Position numbers and translations under genes: made by a program. Under the pieces are notes generated by a model. The model was not told the DNA's origin. It ran no database searches and was given only the letters and a program-made list of their open reading frames with translations. Shown in pieces: positions 1 through 8,680 of a stretch of 64,000 bases of DNA (positions are counted from its first letter, which is position 1; every line of letters starts with the position of its first letter). Where the stretch lies: NCBI RefSeq assembly GCF_000684975.1, contig NZ_BAXZ01000002.1:248001-312000 (forward strand), written 5' to 3'. This DNA comes from Paraburkholderia acidipaludis NBRC 101816. GTDB taxonomy: Bacteria; Pseudomonadota; Gammaproteobacteria; Burkholderiales; Burkholderiaceae.

Positions 1-633
1 GTCGCGCTGCTGCACGAGGCGGGCAAGCTCGTGCTGATCGAAGGTGTGGAGACGGAGCAGGAGGCGCAGCTCGCGCTGTCGTGCAACGCGGATTTCGCGC
101 AGGGTTTTTTCTTCGCGCGGCCCGCGCCGGGGCTCACCGACGCGGCGCACGCGCAGTCCGTGATCGCCGAGGCGACCGAGCGCTTTCGCACGCAGACCGA
201 GCAGCGCGAGCGCGGCACGGCAAACCGGCTCGCGCCCTATGTGCGCGCCTTCGAGCGCGCGGCGGAGCGGCTCGGCGCCGGCGAGTCCATGGAGGAGGTG
301 TGCTGGAATTTCCTCGGGCTCGATTACGCGGCGCGCTGCTATCTGCTCGACGCGAACGGACGGCAGGCGGGGCGCAACGTCGTGCTGCGCGTCGACCGTG
401 CGCAGCACGATGCACGCTTTCTGCCGCTGGACGATGCGCAGGGGGCGAACTGGCTCAGGCGTCCTTACTTTCGGGCGGCGCTGACCGGGCCGGGGCGCGT
501 GCACGTCACCGCGCCTTATCTGTCGATCAACGAGGCGTTGCCATGCGTGACGCTTTCGATGGCCGTGCACGTGGGCGACCGGCTTTGCGTGCTGTGCGGG
601 GACGTGGACTGGCTTTCGGATGAGCCGCGGTGA
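1..633 (+). CDS. EAL-domain cyclic-di-GMP phosphodiesterase, C-terminal part (5' end outside window)
   Basis: The reading frame is open from base 1 and ends with TGA at 631-633, so the gene starts upstream of the window. The first ~40 visible residues are the end of an EAL domain: LIEGVET carries the conserved Glu and AQGFFFARP is the usual closing motif with its Gln. About 150 residues follow, including an RPYFRAAL motif and a predicted beta-rich stretch (PYLSINEALPCVTLSMAV) that resemble PDC/Cache-type sensor folds placed after EAL domains in Burkholderia proteins. The likely role is hydrolysis of cyclic-di-GMP under control of the C-terminal sensor. The EAL assignment is firm; the sensor fold is inferred from the pattern only. 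Confidence 0.8.
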   Translation, partial: VALLHEAGKLVLIEGVETEQEAQLALSCNADFAQGFFFARPAPGLTDAAHAQSVIAEATERFRTQTEQRERGTANRLAPYVRAFERAAERLGAGESMEEVCWNFLGLDYAARCYLLDANGRQAGRNVVLRVDRAQHDARFLPLDDAQGANWLRRPYFRAALTGPGRVHVTAPYLSINEALPCVTLSMAVHVGDRLCVLCGDVDWLSDEPR

Positions 634-667
634 ACGCCTGGGCGCACGCTGGCTGAGCTGCAAATGA

Positions 668-693
668 AACGGGCGGCTCTCTGGCCGCCCGTT
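668..693 (-). terminator. Hairpin terminator between convergent genes
   Basis: Perfect 10-bp stem (AACGGGCGGC / GCCGCCCGTT) with a 6-base loop. On the minus strand it is followed by TTTCATTT, so it best fits termination of the oxidoreductase gene that ends at 722. It may also stop the EAL gene from the other side. Confidence 0.6.
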
Positions 694-721
694 GCGCTTC
701 CATGCGCTTACGTCGCGCGCG

Positions 722-3700
722 TCACTTCGCCACAACCACCGGAATCCCGCGCAGCGCCCCTGCGCCCTTGAACGACTCGACGGCCTCCTGCACCACGGCG
801 CTCGTCTTTGCCTCCAGCTTCAAGCGCGCCGCCAGTTCGCGCTCGCTGCGCTTCACGGCCGCGAGGTTGGCGAGCTTCACATGGCCGTAGCCGCGCACGC
901 GCTGGTAGAGGCTCGCAAGCTTCGCAATATCGTCGGCGTTCTGCGCATCGAGGTGTGCGAGCGCACCGCGCATCGTGGCTTCGTAGTCGTCGGCGAGTGC
1001 GCGTTCCATGCGGCGTTCGAGCGTCTTGCCGAACGGATCGAGCCACGTGCCGCGCACGCTGCGGCCCTTCGAAAGCAGCCCCAGTGCCTTCCACATCCAC
1101 TGGCCGAACTGCATTTTGCGAGGCACTCCACCCTCCTTTGCGTGCGCAACGAGCGGCGGCGCCATGTTGAACTTCACCGTGAAATCGCGGGCCGCCGTGC
1201 CTTCGAACTGCGCTTCGAGCGCGGCGCGGAACGCGGGATCGGTATGCAGCCGCGCCACCTCGTATTCGTCCTTCACCGCGAGCAGGCGATAGAACGTCGT
1301 CGCCACGGCGCGCGCGGGCGCTTCGCCTTCGCGCTTGTCCGCGGCACGGGCCGCATCGACGAGCGCGCGGTAACGCTTCGCGTAACCCGCGCCGCCATAA
1401 GTGACGAGACGCGCTTCACGGTCGGCGATCAGCTCGTCGAGCGTCTGCGTAAACTTCGGCGTGCCAGGCGGCTTGCGCGCGGCGTCGAGCGATTCGAGCG
1501 CGGCGGGGTCGGCGGCGGCGAGGCGGCCGATCGAGAACGCCATCAGGTTTGCCTGCACGGCTATGTTGTTGAGTTCGATCGCGCGCGTGAGCGCCGCGAG
1601 CGAAACGGGCACGAGGCCAAGCTGCCACGCGAAGCCGAGCATCACGATGTTCGCGCCGATCGTGTCGCCGAGGAAGCGCTGGGCGAGCGCCTGGGCGTCG
1701 CATGTCGACAGCGGATCTTGCGTCGTCGCGGCGCCGTTCGTGGCCGCGTGACGCATCTTCGCGAGCAGGGCGTCTGCATGCAGGTTCGCTTCGGGGTTCT
1801 GCACGAACGACGCGTTCGGAATCTCGTGCGTGTTCACGACGATGCGCGTGCGGTCGTGGCGCACGGTCTGCAGCGCGTCGGCGCCCGCGCCCACCACCAT
1901 GTCGCAGGCGAGCAGCAGGTCGGCCTGTTGCGTGTCGATGCGCACCTGGTTGAGCAGCGCGTCGGTGGCGGCGAAGCGCACGAACGAGAGCACCGAGCCG
2001 CCCTTCTGCGCGAAGCCCATGAAATCGAGCACGGAGGCGCTCTTGCCTTCCAGATGCGCGGCCATGCTGATGAGCGCGCCTACCGTCACGACACCCGTGC
2101 CGCCCACACCGGTCACGAGAATGTCGTAGGGCGCGTTGTCCAGATGCGTATGCGGGACGGGCAGCGCGGCGACGCGCGTGGCGAGCGTCTGCGGATCGAA
2201 CGCGGCGCCCGCGGCCTTCTTGAGCTTGCCGCCTTCGATCGTCACGAAGCTCGGGCAGAAGCCGTTCACGCACGAGTAGTCTTTGTTGCACGACGACTGG
2301 TCGATGCGGCGCTTGCGGCCGAGTTCGGTCTCGACGGGCTCCACTGAGAGGCAATTCGACTGCACGCCGCAGTCGCCGCAGCCTTCGCAGACGGCTTCAT
2401 TGATGAAGAGGCGCTTGTCCGGGTCGGGAAATTCGCCCTTCTTGCGGCGGCGGCGCTTTTCGGCGGCGCAGGTCTGGTCGTAGATCAGCACGGTCACGCC
2501 CGGGGTGTCGCGCAATTCGCGCTGCACCGTGTCGAGTTCGCGGCGAGGGTGAAACGTCGTGCCCTTCGGGAACAAGCCGTGATGGCCGTCGTATTTCTCG
2601 GGTTCGTCGCTCACCACCACGAAGCGCGAGACGCCTTCGGCTTCCACCTGGCGCGCGATCTGCGGCACCGAGATGCTGCCGTCCACGGGCTGGCCGCCCG
2701 TCATCGCGACGGCGTCGTTGTAGAGAATCTTGTAGGTGATGTTGGCCTTCGCGGCCACGGCCTGGCGGATCGCAAGGATGCCTGAATGAAAGTAGGTGCC
2801 GTCGCCCAGGTTCTGGAACACGTGCTTCATGTTCGTGAACATGGAATGCGCGGCCCAGTCCACGCCTTCGCCGCCCATCTGGATGAGGCCCGTGGTGTCG
2901 CGCTCCATCCACGAAGCCATGAAGTGGCAGCCAATGCCGGCTTGCGCGATGGAGCCTTCGGGCACCTTGGTTGAAGTGTTGTGCGGGCAGCCCGAGCAGA
3001 AGTAGGGCGTGCGGCGCACGGCGTCGGCCACGTTCGAGAGGATCTGCGGCGCCACGAGATCGACCACGCGCTCGCGGCGGTCCAGCACGGGCTTGTGCTT
3101 CGCGAGCCATGCCGCGAACACGGGCAGGATGCGCGACGGGCGCAGTTCGCCGAGTTCGGAGAGCAGCAGCGCGCCGTTCTCGTCGTGCTTGCCCGTGATG
3201 ACGGGGCGTGCGCCTTCCTTGCGGTTGTAGAGGTAGTCCTTCACCTGCTGCTCGATCACCGGGCCCTTTTCCTCGATCACCAGCACGTCGGTCAGGCCCG
3301 AGACGAAGGCGTCGATGCGCGACATCTCCAGCGGGAACGAGAGGCCCACCTTGTAGATACGCACGCCGGCGCGCTCCAGGTCTTCCACCGTGATGTCGAG
3401 GCGGCGCAGCGTCTCCATCAGGTCCAGGTGGGCCTTGCCGCAGGTGATGATGCCCACGTTCGCATGCGGGCTCGGCGCGATCCACTTGTCGATGCTGTTC
3501 GCGCGCGCGAAGTGGCGCACGGCGTCGAGCTTCGCGGCAAGACGCTGCTCGATCGCGAGGCTCGGCAGGTCGGGCCAGCGGTTGTGCAGGCCGCCCGGCG
3601 GCGGGGTAAAACCCGCGGTAGCCATATCAGGCGCGTGCCAGTCGGTCTTGATCGCATCGAGATCGACGGTCGAGCCCGATTCCACGGTCTCCGAAATCGC

Positions 3701-4351
3701 CTTGAAGCCCACCCAGGCGCCGGAGTAGCGCGAGAGCGCCCAGCCGTACAGACCGAATTCGAGCATGTCGGCCACGTTCGACGGGTTCACGACGGGCATG
3801 TGCCACGCCATCATCGCGAAGTCGCTCTGGTGCGGCATGGACGACGAGACGCAGCCGTGATCGTCGCCCGCTACCACGAGCACGCCGCCGTGCGGCGACG
3901 AGCCGTAGGCGTTGCCGTGCTTGAGCGCGTCGCCGGCGCGGTCCACGCCGGGGCCCTTGCCGTACCACATCGCAAAGACGCCTTCGACGGTGCGCTCGGG
4001 ATCGGCCTCGACGCGCTGCGTGCCGAGCACCGCCGTACCGCCCAGTTCCTCGTTGATGGCGGGCAAAAAGCGCACGCCGGCGGCGTCGAGCAGCTTCTTC
4101 GCCTTCCACGCCTGCTGGTCGACCATGCCGAGCGGCGAGCCGCGATAACCGCTGATGAAGCCCGCGGTGTTCAGGCCGCGCGCGGCGTCGGCGGCGTGCT
4201 GCATGAGCGCGAGGCGGATCAGCGCCTGGGTGCCGGTGAGGAAGATGCGGCCGCGCGTGGCGGCGAGGTTGTCGCTCAGGCGGTAGTCGGCGAGCGGCGG
4301 GCAGGCGGGGCCGGAAGCGGGCGAATCGCCGAACGCGGGGCGGGCGGTCAT
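722..4351 (-). CDS. Fused indolepyruvate ferredoxin oxidoreductase family protein (IorA-IorB type)
   Basis: A 1209-residue protein of the thiamine-diphosphate-dependent 2-oxoacid:ferredoxin oxidoreductase superfamily, which oxidatively decarboxylates aryl- or branched 2-oxo acids to acyl-CoA. The N-terminal ~600 residues match the alpha subunit, with a TPP-domain stretch GGEGVDWAAHS. Around residues 653-668 there is a cysteine cluster (CEGCGDC, then further Cys) that should hold a 4Fe-4S cluster. The part from about residue 740 (ILVTGVGGTGVVTVGALI) is the gamma/beta domain. Archaeal enzymes have these parts on separate subunits; the one-polypeptide form is usual in proteobacteria. It stands alone, ending in a hairpin at 668-693, with a perfect dyad just upstream of its start (4374-4396). 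The substrate cannot be read from the sequence. Confidence 0.9.
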   Translation of the reverse strand: MTARPAFGDSPASGPACPPLADYRLSDNLAATRGRIFLTGTQALIRLALMQHAADAARGLNTAGFISGYRGSPLGMVDQQAWKAKKLLDAAGVRFLPAINEELGGTAVLGTQRVEADPERTVEGVFAMWYGKGPGVDRAGDALKHGNAYGSSPHGGVLVVAGDDHGCVSSSMPHQSDFAMMAWHMPVVNPSNVADMLEFGLYGWALSRYSGAWVGFKAISETVESGSTVDLDAIKTDWHAPDMATAGFTPPPGGLHNRWPDLPSLAIEQRLAAKLDAVRHFARANSIDKWIAPSPHANVGIITCGKAHLDLMETLRRLDITVEDLERAGVRIYKVGLSFPLEMSRIDAFVSGLTDVLVIEEKGPVIEQQVKDYLYNRKEGARPVITGKHDENGALLLSELGELRPSRILPVFAAWLAKHKPVLDRRERVVDLVAPQILSNVADAVRRTPYFCSGCPHNTSTKVPEGSIAQAGIGCHFMASWMERDTTGLIQMGGEGVDWAAHSMFTNMKHVFQNLGDGTYFHSGILAIRQAVAAKANITYKILYNDAVAMTGGQPVDGSISVPQIARQVEAEGVSRFVVVSDEPEKYDGHHGLFPKGTTFHPRRELDTVQRELRDTPGVTVLIYDQTCAAEKRRRRKKGEFPDPDKRLFINEAVCEGCGDCGVQSNCLSVEPVETELGRKRRIDQSSCNKDYSCVNGFCPSFVTIEGGKLKKAAGAAFDPQTLATRVAALPVPHTHLDNAPYDILVTGVGGTGVVTVGALISMAAHLEGKSASVLDFMGFAQKGGSVLSFVRFAATDALLNQVRIDTQQADLLLACDMVVGAGADALQTVRHDRTRIVVNTHEIPNASFVQNPEANLHADALLAKMRHAATNGAATTQDPLSTCDAQALAQRFLGDTIGANIVMLGFAWQLGLVPVSLAALTRAIELNNIAVQANLMAFSIGRLAAADPAALESLDAARKPPGTPKFTQTLDELIADREARLVTYGGAGYAKRYRALVDAARAADKREGEAPARAVATTFYRLLAVKDEYEVARLHTDPAFRAALEAQFEGTAARDFTVKFNMAPPLVAHAKEGGVPRKMQFGQWMWKALGLLSKGRSVRGTWLDPFGKTLERRMERALADDYEATMRGALAHLDAQNADDIAKLASLYQRVRGYGHVKLANLAAVKRSERELAARLKLEAKTSAVVQEAVESFKGAGALRGIPVVVAK

Positions 4352-4373
4352 GGGGGGAGTCTCCGTTATTGCC

Positions 4374-4396
4374 TCGACACGTCCGTTGCGTGTCGA
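4374..4396 (-). promoter_or_regulatory. 8-bp inverted repeat in the oxidoreductase leader
   Basis: TCGACACG (4374-4381), a 7-base spacer, then CGTGTCGA (4389-4396), 23 bases upstream of the ATG at 4351. The arms are perfect. It could be a repressor operator or an RNA hairpin in the leader. No T tract follows it on the minus strand, so a terminator is unlikely. Confidence 0.4.
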
Positions 4397-4541
4397 AAGA
4401 GACTCTATTTTTTCGCGCCAATGACGGAAATTTTTTGCTAACTATCCCGGTGGGCAAGCGGGTTGCGCGAGAAGCCACGCGTCGCCCGCATTTTTTGAGA
4501 TGAATTTTCCGCAGCCGTTCCGCGACCGCGGGAAAGCGCGC

Positions 4542-5507
4542 TCAAACCAGATTCACGCCGTGGGCGGGCGGCCCGTCGTAAGGCTCGATGTCGTGAAAGT
4601 ACGAGTAGTCCATGTGGCTCACGCCGTCCACCTCGTAGAGCAGATCGACATAACGGTGCTGCCAGTGGATCTGGCTGTCCGACCACGTGTGCCGGGCCTG
4701 CATGGTCTGCGCCGTCGATTCGTCGGAACCCTCGATCATCGCCAGCAGGGAAGCATGCTGGCGCGCGAGCGATTCGGGTGTTTCGCCGTAGAGCGGGCTC
4801 GATTCGTCGATGATGTGCATCAGGTTCCAGCCGAGCATGAAGATGGGGTGGTGGTCGCGCACGAGCTTGAGGTCGTAGATGCGTCGCGCCGTGTAGCCGT
4901 CCGAGGAGGTTTCGACGCGCATGAGCCGCAGCTTCGCCCCCGCTTCCGCAATCACGTTCTGGCGCGCGTTGGCGGCGCGCACCATCAGCGTCGTGTGGCC
5001 GTCGATGGGATGCACGACCACCTCGCGCGCGAACATGATCTTCGCGCGCGGCCGCGAGAAGCGGGCGAACACGAGCCCGGTGGCCAGCGCGATGCCCGAC
5101 ATGCCCACGAAGATCTCGAAGGTCGCGACGATGTGGGCGTAGATCGTCTGCGGATGCATGTCGCCATAGCCGACCGTGGCCAGCGTTTCGACGCTGAAGA
5201 AGAACGCGCCGCCGAAGCCGTGCGGAAACTGGTTGGCGATAGGCGCGCGGCCGAGCTGGTAGAGGCAGGCGAAGACCGCGTTGAGGATCAGGAACAGCGT
5301 GCCGAGCGAGGCGAAGAAGGTGGGCCAGCGCATCGTGAGCGCGGTGTGGTAGAGATCGCGCCAGCCCGTGGAAGGCATGCCGTACACCATGAACTGGCGC
5401 GCGCCGATGAGCAGTTTGCGCGGCGTGCCGCGGAACCCGCCGGCCGGGCCGACACGTTCTTCGGCAACTTGCTCGTGCATACTGGGCTGCGACTGCTCGG
5501 GCGTCAT
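4542..5507 (-). CDS. KirBac-type inward-rectifier potassium channel
   Basis: A 321-residue homologue of KirBac1.1 of Burkholderia pseudomallei. The transmembrane part has an outer helix (about residues 60-83), a pore helix and the K+ selectivity filter TVGYG at 111-115, then an inner helix with glycines (GMSGIALATG). The C-terminal ~180 residues form the cytoplasmic immunoglobulin-like domain (VRAANARQNVIAEA, HPIFMLGWNLMHIIDESS, GSDESTAQ), typical of eukaryotic Kir and bacterial KirBac channels. The frame stays open far upstream, but the ATG at 5507 gives the expected length and N-terminal slide helix (GMPSTGWRDLYH). Likely an inner-membrane K+ channel. No neighbour suggests a specific partner. 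Confidence 0.93.
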   Translation of the reverse strand: MTPEQSQPSMHEQVAEERVGPAGGFRGTPRKLLIGARQFMVYGMPSTGWRDLYHTALTMRWPTFFASLGTLFLILNAVFACLYQLGRAPIANQFPHGFGGAFFFSVETLATVGYGDMHPQTIYAHIVATFEIFVGMSGIALATGLVFARFSRPRAKIMFAREVVVHPIDGHTTLMVRAANARQNVIAEAGAKLRLMRVETSSDGYTARRIYDLKLVRDHHPIFMLGWNLMHIIDESSPLYGETPESLARQHASLLAMIEGSDESTAQTMQARHTWSDSQIHWQHRYVDLLYEVDGVSHMDYSYFHDIEPYDGPPAHGVNLV

Positions 5508-5631
5508 GTCGGTCTCTGTCTCTTCGGGCTGAAATGGGAAGAAGCGTAGCAATGCCGAAGAAACTGGACAAGCGCGGGAAGAGGCTGCGTGCCGTTCCGC
5601 GCGCAGCCGGGGGGCTTCAGTCGGGGGAGCT

Positions 5632-5877
5632 TCAGGGAAACGTATGCGGCTTCGGTATGCCCGCGCCATGCTCGATATCGGCGATCGCCTGGCGGCGCGC
5701 GGCATCGACGGCGTCGGCCGGTGCGCCGAAGCCCGCATTGCCGCCGATCGTGATCCACGGCTGCACGGGCTTGTCGCGGTGCGTGATCTGATATTCGGCG
5801 TCCCAGCGCGCGCCCTGCAGTTCGAGCGGATGCACGCGGATGGCATAGACGCCGTAGAGAAAGAGCTGATCGGCCAT
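5632..5877 (-). CDS. Small conserved protein of unknown function (81 aa)
   Basis: Starts at ATG 5877 behind a strong GGAGG ribosome-binding site about 5 bases upstream. The 81 residues (MADQLFLYGVYAIRVHPLEL at the start, HGAGIPKPHTFP at the end) hold no signal peptide or membrane segment. The pattern suggests a small soluble alpha/beta protein. It lies 58 bases downstream of another small gene on the same strand (5936-6157), so the two may share a transcript. I do not recognise the family. Confidence 0.7.
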   Translation of the reverse strand: MADQLFLYGVYAIRVHPLELQGARWDAEYQITHRDKPVQPWITIGGNAGFGAPADAVDAARRQAIADIEHGAGIPKPHTFP

Positions 5878-5935
5878 GATCGCCTCCAGCCGGATGACCG
5901 GTGAAACTGCCCGACGCCCGGGCGCGGCAGGCGCC

Positions 5936-6157
5936 TTACAGTTCGAGCTCGCCAAGAATGCGGTGCGCGAGCGCCTTGGCTTCTTCCAGCGCCTCTTCCG
6001 GCGTGCCCGATGCGCCATCCACTTCGTAGACCGAATTCTCGAGCTCCTCGCCGTCGTCGCGCGAGAGCGAGACGAGGCCCTGATACTGCCCGCCGTCCAC
6101 GGGCCGCACCACTGCAGTTGCCGTGTAGATCCCCTTGGTATAGGTGACGTCTTCCAT
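5936..6157 (-). CDS. Small acidic protein of unknown function (73 aa)
   Basis: Starts at ATG 6157 after a GAGGAG site. The protein starts MEDVTYTKGIYTATAVVRPV and ends in an acidic helix (TPEEALEEAKALAHRILGEL). It has no Cys, no signal peptide and no membrane segment. The layout, a beta-strand half then one amphipathic helix, resembles a small double-stranded-RNA-binding or HicB-like fold, but this is only shape and I assign no function. It is probably transcribed with the gene at 5632-5877. Confidence 0.7.
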   Translation of the reverse strand: MEDVTYTKGIYTATAVVRPVDGGQYQGLVSLSRDDGEELENSVYEVDGASGTPEEALEEAKALAHRILGELEL

Positions 6158-6337
6158 AGCATGCTCCTCGTGGACGGAAACGCCTTCCCGGCGCGCTGCC
6201 CGCGCGGCTGCGCAATGCCGGGGAGGAAATTCCATGCTAGCACGTTGCCCGCGCGGCTGCGGGGCACGCATATGACAGTGCGGACCCCGTTATCGGCGCG
6301 AGCGGACCCTGCCTGATGCGGGCTTGGGATGTGCGCT

Positions 6338-7303
6338 TTAGTCCGCGAGCAGCGCGACCACTTCGTCGAGCGTGGGCGAATGCGCGCCCGCCCGCCGGCA
6401 AGCCGCGGCGCCCGCGGCGAGCGCGAACGCCAGATGCTGGCGCCACGTGCGCTGCGGCGTGCTCATGAGGCTGAAGAGCAGACCGCCGATCGACGCGTCG
6501 CCGGCGCCCACCGTATCGGCCACTTCGACGCGCGGCGGCGCCGCTTCGATCACCTCGCCGTCGACGGTATGGAGCGAGGCGGCCTGCGCGCCGCGCGTCA
6601 CGAGCAGCGTCGCGGCCGGATTGAGCGCGCGCATGGCGGCAATGGCCTCCGTTTCGCTGTGGTTCGGGAACAGCATGCGCAGGTCCTCGTCGGAGACCTT
6701 GATGAGGTCGGCGAGCGCGGCCATGCGGCGCAGGATCGGCTCGTAGCCGTGCGCCATCAGGTTGCGGTAGTTCGGGTCGAAGCTGATCTTCACGCCGGCC
6801 GCGCGCAGTTCGGCGGCGAGCGTCGCGAGCGTTTCGCCGAGCGGCTGGCGCACGAGGCTGATGCAGCCGAAGTGCGCCCACTTCGCGTGCGCGCGCCAGC
6901 CTTCGGGCAGCTTCGCGGGATCGAACGCGAGGTCGGCGCTTTGCTCGCCGATGAAGTAGTAGGCGGGCGGATGCGTCTGATGAACGATGGCAAGCAGCGG
7001 CGGATGCGCCACACGCTGCATGAAGCGCATGTCGAGGCCCGCGGCGACGCTGGCGTTCCAGAGTTCATCGGAAAAATTGTCGGTGCCGAGCGCGCCCACG
7101 CAGGCCGTGGGCAGGCCGAGCCGCGCGACCGCGCGCGCGACGTTCCAGCCCGCGCCGCCCGGATGCGCGCGCCAGTGCGAATCGCCGTGCGCAGGCGTGC
7201 CGTCCGGTGCCGGAACGCGCACGAGATCGGTGAGGATGTCGCCGGCCGAAACGAAGGCCGGAAAGCCCGACGAGAAGTCGGGACCCGTGTTGCAGGTACT
7301 CAT
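6338..7303 (-). CDS. PfkB-family carbohydrate kinase (fructokinase-like)
   Basis: A 321-residue ribokinase-superfamily sugar kinase. The N-terminal HPGGAGWNVARAVARLG is the PfkB substrate-side signature. DTVGAGDA at 263-270 is the ATP-side signature, with Asp269 as the expected catalytic base. Its start codon overlaps the stop of the AGE-family epimerase upstream by 4 bases (ATGA), so the two are translationally coupled. The pair suggests mannose to fructose isomerisation followed by phosphorylation to fructose-6-phosphate. Sugar specificity is inferred from that context. Transcription probably starts upstream of the lacI-type gene. Confidence 0.9.
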   Translation of the reverse strand: MSTCNTGPDFSSGFPAFVSAGDILTDLVRVPAPDGTPAHGDSHWRAHPGGAGWNVARAVARLGLPTACVGALGTDNFSDELWNASVAAGLDMRFMQRVAHPPLLAIVHQTHPPAYYFIGEQSADLAFDPAKLPEGWRAHAKWAHFGCISLVRQPLGETLATLAAELRAAGVKISFDPNYRNLMAHGYEPILRRMAALADLIKVSDEDLRMLFPNHSETEAIAAMRALNPAATLLVTRGAQAASLHTVDGEVIEAAPPRVEVADTVGAGDASIGGLLFSLMSTPQRTWRQHLAFALAAGAAACRRAGAHSPTLDEVVALLAD

Positions 7304-8670
7304 CGCGTAGCTCCTTCTCCTTCCTGCTGGGCGTCTCCCGCCTGCGCGAATGCCGCGCTGCGGCCGACGGCGGGGGCCATGCCGCGGCCGGGCAACGCGT
7401 TGAGCGTTTCGTAGCACGCGCCCATGGTGTGATAGTCGGTCTTGCCGGCGGGGCTCTTTTCGTCGCTGTACTTGCGGTTGTCGCAGGTGAGGATGCGATA
7501 CCACGCGCCGTAGCGGTGATCGACGAAGTGCGCCCAGCTATAGCGCCACAGTTCGTCGTACCAGTCCCAGAAGCGTTCGTTGCCGGTGCGCTTGCCGAGC
7601 AGCGCGGCCGTGGCGAACGTTTCGGCCTGCACCCAGAAGTATTTGTCGTGATCGCAGACCGTGTAGTCCGGGCCGAAGCCGTAATAGAGGCCGCCGTGGT
7701 CGTTGTCCCACGCGTGCGCCATGGCCGCGTCGAAGAGTTCGATGGCGCGCGGCAGGAGCCACGGCAACGGACGATGGCGTTCGAGGATCAGCAGGAGCTT
7801 CGCCCACTCGGTCTGGTGGCCCGGCTGGAAGCCCCACGGACGGAAGATGTTCGAGCTGTCCTCTTCGTTGTAGTGCCAGTCCACCGACCAGTCGGCGTGA
7901 TAGTGCTCCCACACGAGCCCTTGCGAGAGCTTCGCCTGGCGCAGCGTGAGGTTCGAGGCGATGCGCTCCGCGCGGTCGAGATAGACGACGTGGCCGGTCG
8001 CCTCGTAAGCGGCGAGCAGCGCCTCGGTGCCGTGCATGTTCGCGTTCTGGCCGCGGTAGCTCGACACGACCCAGTCGGCGCTCGCTTCGTCGGCATAGAG
8101 GCCCGCAGCCGCGTCCCAGAAGCGGCGCTCCATGAGCTCGAAGGTCGCGCCGATCATCGGGCGCGCTTCTTCGATGCCCGCCATCGCCGCATGGGAATAC
8201 GCGAGCAGCACGAAAGCGAGGCCGTAGCAGTGGCGCGTGGCGTCGAGCGTGCGCCTCTGGCCGTCGCGCCAGTCGATCTCCCAGTCATAGCCCTCGTGAT
8301 GCGGATCCCAGTGCGCGTCGTGCAGGAACTTCAGGCCGTGGCGCGCGTACTCCAGGTACTGCGGATCGCCGAACTCGCGATACGCCATCGCGTAGTTGAA
8401 GACGTAACGGCAGCTGCTCACGAGGTGCCGCGTGTGCGCGTTGTAGACCGAGCCGTCGTCGCGGAAGAAGTGGTGGAAACCGCCGCTCGGGTCGTACACG
8501 TTGGGCGCGTAGAAGCGCAGCGTGTCCTCGACGTGCGAGAGCAGGAACGCGCGGTCGCGGAAGTTCGCGACGCTCGGCGCGGCGCTGTGCGGCTCGTTGG
8601 TCTGGGCGTTGGCCTGGTTGTCGGCCTGGTCGCTGGCCTGGTCGGATACGGGTTCGGTGAGCTTCGTCAT
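7300..8670 (-). CDS. AGE-family epimerase/isomerase (D-mannose isomerase or N-acylglucosamine 2-epimerase type)
   Basis: A 456-residue protein of the (alpha/alpha)6-barrel AGE family, which interconverts mannose and fructose, or N-acyl hexosamines. Typical family stretches are visible: HHFFRDDGSVYNAHTRHLVS, CYGLAFVLLAYS, EHYHADWSVDW and WGFQPGHQTEWAKLLL, rich in the His, Trp and Glu that line the barrel. The first ~35 residues are unusual: a low-complexity run of Ser/Asn-Asp/Ala-Gln repeats coded by imperfect tandem repeats. The body of the family starts near NFRDRAFLL. It follows the lacI-type gene by 10 bases and overlaps the kinase gene by 4. With the kinase it makes a short sugar-use operon. 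Confidence 0.9.
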   Translation of the reverse strand: MTKLTEPVSDQASDQADNQANAQTNEPHSAAPSVANFRDRAFLLSHVEDTLRFYAPNVYDPSGGFHHFFRDDGSVYNAHTRHLVSSCRYVFNYAMAYREFGDPQYLEYARHGLKFLHDAHWDPHHEGYDWEIDWRDGQRRTLDATRHCYGLAFVLLAYSHAAMAGIEEARPMIGATFELMERRFWDAAAGLYADEASADWVVSSYRGQNANMHGTEALLAAYEATGHVVYLDRAERIASNLTLRQAKLSQGLVWEHYHADWSVDWHYNEEDSSNIFRPWGFQPGHQTEWAKLLLILERHRPLPWLLPRAIELFDAAMAHAWDNDHGGLYYGFGPDYTVCDHDKYFWVQAETFATAALLGKRTGNERFWDWYDELWRYSWAHFVDHRYGAWYRILTCDNRKYSDEKSPAGKTDYHTMGACYETLNALPGRGMAPAVGRSAAFAQAGDAQQEGEGATR

Positions 8671-8680
8671 GGCTTTCTCA

